A stretch of 64,000 nucleotides of DNA from Trema orientale. Lineage: Eukaryota > Streptophyta > Magnoliopsida > Rosales > Cannabaceae. The position numbers and the translations under genes are program-made. The notes below the pieces were generated by a model. It did no database searches and was not told the DNA's origin. It saw only the letters and a list, made by a program, of their open reading frames with translations. The DNA lies in assembly GCA_002914845.1 (NCBI GenBank), contig JXTC01000037.1:1123581-1187580 (forward strand), written 5' to 3'. Positions 55,801 through 64,000 of this stretch are shown piece after piece (position 1 is the stretch's first letter; every line of letters starts with the position of its first letter).

Positions 55801-58674
55801 GGAGCAAATTTATCTTCCTGATTGTATATGTCAATGACATACTTTTGGCTAGCAATGATATAGGCTTGTTATATGAAACTAAGAAATTTCTATCAAAGGA
55901 TATTAATATGAAAGATCTTGGGGACATCTCTTTTGATACATTGAGATCATTCCCGATGTAACTTTTAAGATATCGCAAAAGATCTATATTGATAAGGATT
56001 ATGTTTCAGGAGATACACCCATTGGCTAAGGGTGATAAATACAGTCTCAATCAGTGCCCATAATGATATTAAAATTAAGGAAATATAGAAATTCTCTTAT
56101 GCATTGGCAGTGAAGAATTTTATATATATTCAGGATTATTAGGCAGATATTAATAACCCTCATGTAGATCATTAAGTAGCAGCAAAATGAATTATGCAGA
56201 ATTTAGAGAGAACATTAGTTTATGTGCTCACTTATAAGAAATCGGAGAAATTTCAGAGATCATTGGGTATTCCGATTTTGATTTTGTTGGATACTTATAT
56301 AGTTAAAGATCCATTTCTGGTTATATATATTTGCTAAATGGATGAGCTATTTGGAAGAGTGTTAAATAAACACTCACAGCTTTTTCACTACGAAGTAAAG
56401 TATATATATATATTGTTGTAAGGCATCGATTTATGGAATATAACTGCGGAACTTTATCACCAGGCTGCAAGCTGTGGTTGATAGTTTTAAAAGACCATTA
56501 AGGAATTATTGTGATAATTAAGCCACATTGATGTGTTCCAATAATAACAGAAACTCTTGAAGTCAAAGCACATAGACTTTAAGTTATCTGTTGTTAAAAT
56601 AAAGTATTCAGAGTTGACAAGTGTCTAAGGAATATGTAAGTACAAACTCCATGATAGTGGCCACTCACCAAAAATTTATCACCTACGGTACTTTCATGAG
56701 CATATTGCTCATAATGGTATTATATTTGGGAGTTTGTAGTTTGGTCCAGATGTTCATTAGTGACTCTTATTCCTTATTTAATTTCTGCACAATATGGTTG
56801 ATGGATTTTTGTAAACTCGGAATTTAAATATGATATTTATCATATTATTATCTTTCTTACTGCAGTTTAAGTATAAAGTTTGCGGTACTGCATTAAGAAG
56901 AAAGACGAAAGTTGATCTTATTTCAGTTTAAAGTAGGACCAGATGAAAATAGGCATGTAAGATCACTTTTCGTGTAATTTCCATGCCACATAACCATACC
57001 TGATCTGTGTCATTGCGTGTATTGATTTGGTAATTATTGATGGGTTTAGTTGCCTACCTAAGTGCAATGAAAGCCGCTTTGGTTTTATGTTGATGTACAA
57101 GATGGTTTAGATTGTCTTAAGGAGTAATTCTTAACAGATAGCAATAAAGTGCGCACTCAAGTTTTTATTATATAATTGTCTCAGGAAAAACCCATGTAGC
57201 CCAAGTAGAAGATTGTTAAGTTATACACGTATAACCTATTGTGGGCCACAGGTTTTTTATAACAATTATATAATATTATGCTTATCTAATTAAATGGGGC
57301 CATTAAGTGATCTAATTAGGGACTCAGGAAATTACTAATTAAGTATGGGCTGTGTAATGTGTGGTTACCCAATACTGGACCAATAAGGATTGATAGGGTC
57401 TCTATTAGCTATCAGTATATAAAGACATAACTATTAGGGTTTTGGTCCCCAAGCCAAATAGAACGTACGCTCTTCTCCTCTGCCTCCATCAACAGAAAGA
57501 GAACTCATTGAGCATACATAGAGTATTCTGGCTGTGGAAGATCTTCTACTCTCAAGCTCTAATTAATTATTCACTTCTGCTTATGCGATCTCATCCTTTG
57601 CTGTAAAAGACAATGGATTCAGGTTAGTCACGAATTTTCTCTCAACAAATCTTTTCCTGACAATTTGGCATGATAGATCTGGGATTGTATTTAGTTTAAT
57701 AATGCATTATGTACATCTAACACTGTCTCTATTAGATGCAATACGTGAAACACCTTAACTACATTAATCCACCGACCTCTACTGGAGTCCTCGCATACGA
57801 AGATTTCACCTTCAGATTAAACACCAACCGCACTCTACCCCTCGACAGCCTTGTTTTCAACTGCAGCATCAAAAACGTAAACTTCAACTTCAGAGACAAC
57901 ACCAACAAGGTAGCTGGAAAATTAGGCCTCGGAAACGGCTGCCACTCTCTTGTCCACCAACTGGGGCCTCTTATCAATAGCCTGTTCTCCTACTGCCTTC
58001 AGCCAGCAAACACCAACTACCATCTACCAACAACTCTGTTGCGATTCGGCCGAGACATCACGCCGGGTTTATCTTTACGCAAAACCAATCTCTGAACATA
58101 CAGTCCGGACAACCCTGCCTACTTTTCCGACCTGCAGGGACTAAACCTCGCTGCCCATTGCGCCGGGAGACTTAGCCCGCAAGGAAATAGCAGCGGCGAG
58201 TACGTAATCGATATCGGATCGGCCTATAGCCTGGTTACATCCAGGGCTTACACGGTTCTGAAAGGCGCATTAGAGAACTACTTCGGTTCTTTTGTGGGGT
58301 ATGGCCATATAAGAGGAGGGAGAGACGAGTTTGATTTTTGCTACGAGAGGGGGAGGAGGGAGGGGTATAATCGTCTTCCTAATTTGACGTTTCATTTCAA
58401 ATCTTTTGCCGCGGGTTGGCCTAGCCCTGATCTTGTGATTAGGCCAGAGGGTTTGTTTGCCTTGGGGGAAAGTATAGCCGGGAAAGAGTATTTTTGCTTG
58501 GCCATGTTGTCCACTCCTATCCAAGAAGGTAGTTTGACCTTTATAGGGGCTTGTCAACAAATTAATCAACGGTTTGTGTATGACACCAATAGTGGTAAAT
58601 TGTTTTTGGGCCAGGAGAATTATGCTCGAACTGGATGAAATTTAATTGTGGCTCCTTTTGGGTGGGATGTTAAT

Positions 58675-58981
58675 AAAATTTGGGCCTTATAGAAATATGA
58701 CCAAAATTTGGGTCCAATTTAAGTAAATATCCCTTTGTCAAATGTTATAGCAAAATATCCGATATACATATTTATATACCAAGTATAAATTTTATATACC
58801 GAGTATAAAAAAATATATACCCAATACATTTCAGTTTAATAACTGAAATTGGTAGATAAGCATATCTACCAAGTGTAAAAATATATCTACCTAGACATTT
58901 AGCTATAAAATTTAAAAAGTGGACATTTACTTAATCAAATTTAAAATATTGGTCATCCACCTAAATTTCTCATAAAATTTT
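58675..58981. mobile_element. Diverged MITE downstream of AP-6
   Basis: The ends (about 58675-58770 and 58890-58981) are imperfect inverted copies; shared blocks include ATGACCAA and AAGTAAAT-TCC. The centre is AT-rich, about 300 bp in all. It starts about 40 bases after the AP-6 stop. Confidence 0.5.
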
Positions 58982-60647
58982 AATGAAAGACTCGATTCGA
59001 TCATAGGATTCCAGGATTTTATTTTTAAATTTTTTTAAAGTTATCATAATGCTATGTGGTGGTAATTGGTATGTCTCACTCCATATTAATACGCACATTT
59101 TATTGTATTTATCTTTAGGAGAAAAATGAAATGATAAGGGGAAAAAAATTTTAAAAGTTTATGGTACTCCAAAAGATGAGGCATTTTTGCAACTACTCTA
59201 ACCTTGCGCGTAAAACGAAACCTCGTACGTCGACTTAAAAGAGATTAGTTTGACGATGAATCCCTTTCATGAAAATGAGGTCTAAATGGAGCTGTGGTTT
59301 ATGTGACTATATTAGACTCTCCTAGACCACTGAGTTGGATGGCCTATTAGTAAGAATTAGTCAGAGAAAGATCGTGATTAAAGATTTTGCCAACCAATAG
59401 GTTGACAAAATTAAAATAGTCAGAAATATTCAATTATCAGCTAAAAAATACAACTCTCAGTCACCCGGGAAAAACTATGGGCACATTTAAAACTTTACAA
59501 CAGAAGCTGTTATAAAACTTTAAACTAGGGCGTCTACAAGAATGACCCAATTTTTTTCTGGGTTTTTTTAGCCAAATAGCCGAATTTTGAATTGTAGTTT
59601 GCAAAATGGCCGTTTTTCAAACACTATTAAAATATGGCCTAATTTTCAATTTTATTTAAAAAATGATCATTTTTCATTTTTAGTTTATCAAAATATATTG
59701 ATTTATTTTTTAAAATTTGATTTACTTTTTCAAAAATTGATTTCTTTTATAAAAAATTACTTTACTTTATAAAAAATAGATCAACTAAAAAACGACCGTT
59801 TATCAAAGTGAAATTATAAAACGGTCATTTATTAAATAGGTTTTAAAAATAGAAATTTTTGAAATTTATTTTTTAAAAAAAGGCCATTTCTTATAAATAC
59901 TCTTTTTTTTTTTAGTTTAGTTTTGACAGATGTGCAGGACATAAAACTAAACATAAAAAGTTATACACTTAAAATCGATTGTCCAAAACGGATCACACCG
60001 ATTCTAGTTGTCCAAAGAAACTAGGAACTAGTATTTTGTGAAAAAATTTTAACCAGATTAAAATTTGAATGTTAATGATGAGTTTCCTTTTCAGTTGAAA
60101 AATGTAAGCCGTCAGGAGTTTACATTTCAGTTGAAAAAAGTAATACATCAGTATTAATGAGTTTATTTTTTTTGTTTAAAAACCATTAGTATTAATGAGT
60201 ATTTTTCAGTTAATTAAATAAAATTACCGTCATTGCCTATCGATCATTTAATTATTTTCTGTGGAAAACGTGAACTACTATTGACTATAGCATAGATGCA
60301 TGCGCTTATTTTCTGTGGAAAAATATGTAGAACCTTCTAGGCTATAAATGAGTTTAATTTTCAGTTAAAAAAGAAAAATATAAGCAAAGCCATCAGTATT
60401 ATTGAGTTTTGGCCATGTATATACATGGCATCTTTTGTCTTTCGAATAGATTTCATTAACCTGTATATATAAAAATTCATATTGGTCCCATATATAGCTG
60501 ACTCTATTTACAGATCAAGAATTTCGTCAAGGCTCCCAAACCTATTTTGTTGTAATTTTTTATGATTAAATAAATAAAATAAACAAAAAAAGATAGTATA
60601 ACATTTTTTTATGGTTAAATATTTTATTTTGAAAAAAATAAGAGGCA
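58982..60647. other. AT-rich intergenic DNA
   Basis: A stretch at about 59550-59900 contains several direct and inverted copies of AAATGGCC/GGCCATTT-like words and may be an old MITE, but its ends cannot be placed. Nothing else is recognised. Confidence 0.45.
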
Positions 60648-60790
60648 TAATATAATAGTTTTTTTTACTGAAAATCTGATATATGTGCTACATTAGGTTT
60701 TATTTTTTATTGTAATTCTAGCATAATATAATAGTTTTTTACTCAAAATTTGATATATGTGCTACATTAATGTAATTTTTTAGTGTAGTT
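60648..60790. repeat. Direct repeat, two copies of about 70 bp
   Basis: GCATAATATAATAGTTTTTT and TTGATATATGTGCTACATTA (with small changes) occur in both 60645-60718 and 60721-60790. Confidence 0.75.
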
Positions 60791-60898
60791 CTAGTGCACT
60801 TTCATTTTCGATATGAATTAATTTACACCTAAGAAAAAGAACTGCACCTTTTTTTTTATTTATATTTAACCATTACATTTTGCATTTATTTCTTGCAT

Positions 60899-61505
60899 TT
60901 TATCATAGAAAAAAGTATATCAATTAGTCATTTTATCTTCTATTTTTTGCTCTCAATATCAAGTTGTCTCCTCACTTTTGACTTTCTATTCAAGTGCCTT
61001 TAAAATAGCAATAGGGTTTCTATTTTGCCCCTAATACCAACACCGTTAAAAGATCGTCATAGGAAATGAGTCAAATGACCAAATAATTATTTCGACTTTT
61101 AGAGAGTTTTTTAGATATGAAATTATGCATCTTTTTTGGACTTAAATTTTAAAAGTATTTTGACACTAATGAATGAATGCAAAAAGTACTCTATTATGCA
61201 TTTTTTTTGTATGCATATAACCATATAAAAAAATGTTCTTTCTTTACATTTTTTTTTTTCATTAATTATATCTTCTATCTAATCATAAAAAATTAGCTAT
61301 TTGAAAATGTCAATAAAAAAAATAAAGAAGTCATATATTTAAGTATTTAACTCTTTAAAAAGAGTAACGGTATCAGTGTTGAGGGGGCAAAAAAATAGTA
61401 ATTTTGTCATCTGAGAGCACTTTAATATAAAGTCAAAAGTGCGAACGAAAATTCATATTAAAGGCAAATTTCAGAGACAAAATGACTATTTGTTCTAAAA
61501 ATAAT
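60899..61505. mobile_element. MITE with about 140-bp diverged inverted ends
   Basis: The left arm (about 60899-61040) and right arm (about 61360-61505) are inverted copies. Shared blocks include TAGTCATTTT, CACTTTTGACTTT and a GCCCC...CACCGTTA-like segment. The body is about 600 bp, AT-rich, without coding capacity. Long diverged ends suggest an old Mutator-like MITE; the target duplication is unclear. Confidence 0.65.
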
Positions 61506-61563
61506 CCTAGATAATAAGAATATGATTTCCTAATATATTGTATTTTTTGTCTTCATCGATCAT

Positions 61564-62894
61564 TGATGAGTAAGTTTTACTCATGAATTAGATATCATTT
61601 AAACGAGACATTTAGTAGATTCTCAGGATTTTTGTGGATTTTATTTGTATTTTTAATATTTTGAGTGCAGGGTAGATAATTTTGATGCACTTGGTGGTAT
61701 TTGGAGCAAAATTACATGGTTGTGGCGTGACCGACAAAGAAAGGGAGTGCCTTGGCGCTTATTATTGACATTAGAATGCTTAAAAGATTTAAAAGGAGCG
61801 AATCTTTAAAGAGAAAAAAAGTTCCAGAGGATATGGCGCCCCGGCGCCATGTTAGTAGCACTCCGACGCTAGTTTGAGCTCAAAAAGGAGGCCTTGGCAG
61901 CCAGGGTGGCGCTCTGGCGCCGCTCTGCGGAAATTCAGCACATGATTTTCTTTAGACGCCTTTTGACCTAATTTTTGATGTGGCCGTCTCCAAGCTTATA
62001 AATAGGTCTTTTTAGGACTTATTTGGAGGACTTTTAAGAGCTTTAGACCCTAAGAGAGATAAAGAGAAAGAGAGAGAGTTCAAGAGAAGGAGAGGAGCGG
62101 CACGAGCCAGAGACGGGAGCGCTACAACTCAAATTCGCTTAGAGTTTTTCTTTCTTTATTCTTTATGTTCAGAATTATCATGTTTCTTTTTGCTTTAGCC
62201 ATAATAAACTAAATCTATTTTCTAGGGCTACGATGTAGCCGGATTATGATGTCTTGATTTTTTCAATTCTAATTCAATTTTATGTTTATTTTCCATTCTA
62301 TACTAATTGTATTAATCTATGCTTATGCTTGTGAGAGCCTGATCAACTTTTGCATGAATTAGGGGTTTAATCCAAGATCTGAGAAGGGAGGATTGAATTT
62401 GTCTTGATTAATATGACATGAAATTATCATAGGATAAAGATATCTATGAAGCTTGTGCAGTAATATGAATTTCTTGTGCTTAATGAGTTTTGATAGGTTC
62501 ATAATTTACACAGAGATGTTGGAACTTGTCTATTGAAATATGTTTATTAATTCTTGAGAAAGATTAATGGATATAATAGAGAAATTCGCTATTAGTATAG
62601 GGAATAGACATTAATTAATTAGATTGAATAATTTAGATGGATTAATCTTGGTGAATCGGAAACCCTGGGTCTTTAGCTTCTTGATTATCCTATTTATTAT
62701 TTTGTTTTGCTTTTCTTTTTATTTAGTTATTCGATTTATTTTTGAAAAATATTTCCTTTTTATTTGCTTTCAAATAAAATTAGAGTTAGAATAATTTTGG
62801 TACTTAATAAGTACAGTCCTCATAGGAACGATACTTATACTTACACTTTATTACTTGTTCGATATGTGCACTTATATTCATTATTTTCACAACA
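61564..62894 (+). mobile_element. Solo LTR of a gypsy-type element
   Basis: The 1331-bp block starts TGATGAGTAAG and ends TTCACAACA, flanked by a perfect 5-bp duplication ATCAT (61559-61563 and 62895-62899). A TATA box (TATAAATA) is at 61996-62003, followed by a purine-rich leader (62050-62100). No internal region or second LTR is nearby, so it arose by recombination between two LTRs. Length, the purine-rich stretch and the AGGAACGATACTTATACTTACAC-like end resemble Tat/Athila-type gypsy LTRs. It also carries two GGCGCC mini-hairpins (61833-61850 and 61908-61925). Confidence 0.8.
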
Positions 62895-62899
62895 ATCAT

Positions 62900-63737
62900 A
62901 TAATGTCTTCCCATTTTTTTCTAATGGAATGTAGAATAACCATATTAGTGGCGGCAGGGCTTCGTGTCATCTTGTTGCGTTCAGGTTGGACTGATATCCA
63001 GTATTTATAAAACTCTTTCTACCTGAATACATAATATCCTCAACAGTCAACTCTAACATGACGACCTGCACAACCAGTAACTCTTAGCCCATACCTACCA
63101 ACTCACTTAATTATATGAACGCCGCCCCGCTTGCAACACATTTTTTTCAAATTTTCTTTTTAGGGCTATTGTTCCCTTATTTTAAAATAAATAAATGTAC
63201 AATTTGTAAATTTTTACTTATTAGTTATTATATCACACATATAAATTGCACAATCTAAATAAAGTCCAACTATTAATAATTTGACGAAACAATCCTTTTT
63301 CTTCTATCATCTTTAAGTGGAACATTTTTATACATATCAGTAGTATACATTCAAAAAGTTATAATATATATGTTAATTTTTTACGTTTTATTTTTAATTG
63401 TTTTTTAAATCGAAATTATTATTCTCCTAATTATTTATATATTTTATGGACGGGTCAAACATGTCGAATTGGGTAAGATAAGTTGACCTATTGCAATTAT
63501 ATCATTAATGTTATTATTATCATTGATGTGCATCCTTCCTCTTCAACATTAATTCACAAAAAAATGGTACCACGTTGTTATTGTGACGTAACCCAAATTG
63601 TCACACAAGTGAGTACGCCACCTAAGTGAGCCCATCCCATGATCATTCGAGTCTATTATGCATTTGGACTTTTGGCAGACTTGAAATCCTAATCCTCAAG
63701 TATTCCACTAAACAAACCTTTCTTTCTCAAAGGGAGA
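62900..63737. other. Intergenic DNA
   Basis: Mixed AT-rich DNA. A GC-richer segment (62948-63140) has GGCGGCAGGGC near its start and GCCGCCCCGC near its end; these are inverted words and may mark an old small element, but its limits are unclear. Confidence 0.4.
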
Positions 63738-64000
63738 CAATCTTCGTAGCTAACTGACTAGCTATAGGTGGCCACATACAAATAAACCAATTTTTGTTCA
63801 CTTTTTAGCTATAGGTGGCCACATACAAATAAATCAATTTTTGTTCACTTTTTCTTGCTAAACAAATTAAGACTCGTAATTAAGTCTTAATCATGCCAAG
63901 TTCCACATGTTGATTTATATTTTCGTATTAATCCTCGTAGCTAACTGACTAGCTATAGGTGGCCACATACAAATAAACCAATTTTTGTTCACTTTTTCTT
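63738..64000. repeat. Short tandem array running off the window end
   Basis: A 47-bp unit beginning AGCTATAGGTGGCCACATAC occurs at 63760-63806, 63807-63853 and 63951-63997, nearly identical each time. A larger period of about 191 bp, starting at TCGTAGCTAACTGAC (63743 and 63934), contains it. The array continues past the window. Confidence 0.9.

Larger units (their letters stand above)
48166..57722 (+). mobile_element. Element D: copia retrotransposon inserted in AP-6
   Basis: LTRs at 48166-48661 and 57214-57722 start TGTTA and end TAAC(A). They have diverged by roughly a tenth, so the insertion is old. The target duplication CTGTC is at 48161-48165 and 57723-57727. The leader (48662 to about 52900) has GGCGCC hairpins and repeated GGCCCAAAGGAAG motifs like element B, and is interrupted by element E. 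Traces of Gag, protease and integrase lie between 53000 and 55200, and of reverse transcriptase near 55780-55960 (a YVNDILLA motif). The coding part is heavily broken. By leader and LTR it belongs to the same copia group as B. Confidence 0.88.
47576..58638 (+). pseudogene. AP-6: aspartic protease split by a 9.6-kb retroelement
   Basis: The 5' part is 47576-48165 and the 3' part 57723-58638. The 5' part has a signal peptide, propeptide (RLSHRDSPDSPLYR) and the first catalytic motif VDTGSPMTWVQC; a frame change lies near 47850. The 3' part begins before the flap region and continues through the second lobe to TGA at 58636-58638. In-frame stops occur at 57732-57734 and 58093-58095. The second catalytic motif reads DIGS (Asp codon at 58210) instead of DSGS/DTGS. 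The insertion lies between the Cys-rich insert and the flap and duplicated CTGTC. Besides the insertion there are at least three coding lesions, so the gene has been dead for some time. Confidence 0.85.

Overview
The window is nuclear DNA of a eudicot flowering plant. Evidence: spliced genes with GT-AG introns whose products belong to plant families (MUB, MIEL1-type CHY/RING ligase, two-B-box CONSTANS-like, nepenthesin-type aspartic proteases); AT-rich intergenic DNA; and many plant-type LTR elements, LINEs, a tRNA-derived SINE and MITEs. The species cannot be named from the sequence. Five assembly gaps are present (23168-23204, 33790-33861, 37027, 43261, 51601-52274).

Layout. 1-430: last two exons of a membrane-anchored ubiquitin-fold (MUB) gene. 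About 2535-3990: a foldback-like DNA element. 4298-7309: a complete 12-exon MIEL1-like E3 ligase gene (267 aa). 8739-9545: a MITE with 38-bp terminal inverted repeats. 11070-16113: a four-exon CONSTANS-LIKE gene (374 aa); its last intron, inside the CCT domain, carries a young 2.3-kb LTR element with only a gag-like frame. 17.5-58.6 kb: a cluster of six aspartic protease (AP) loci, here called AP-1 to AP-6, heavily invaded by transposons. Only AP-5 (45051-46475) is intact. AP-1 is nearly intact, AP-2 is a 5' stub, AP-3 keeps only its two ends, AP-4 survives as leader and promoter fused to a new repeat protein, and AP-6 is split by a 9.6-kb copia element that itself carries a second element. 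58.6-64 kb: MITEs, a 1.33-kb solo LTR and the start of a short tandem array.

The AP loci fall into three pairs judged by flanks and leaders: AP-1/AP-2, AP-3/AP-5 and AP-4/AP-6. The order AP-3, AP-4 ... AP-5, AP-6 suggests that a two-gene block was duplicated. In the first copy, AP-3 lost its middle next to a SIRE-like insertion, and the position expected for the partner protease holds an intact 352-codon frame (29635-30693). That frame starts with an AP-like signal peptide and continues as at least 24 in-register ten-residue acidic, proline-rich repeats. This chimera is the best candidate here for something undescribed.

The retroelements form a layered record. An old copia fragment (A) was hit by a reverse-strand copia (B) and a probable solo LTR (C). 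AP-6 was hit by copia D, and D by element E. Most insertions show 5-bp target duplications. B, D and the unrelated solo LTR at 61564 share clusters of small GGCGCC-type hairpins.
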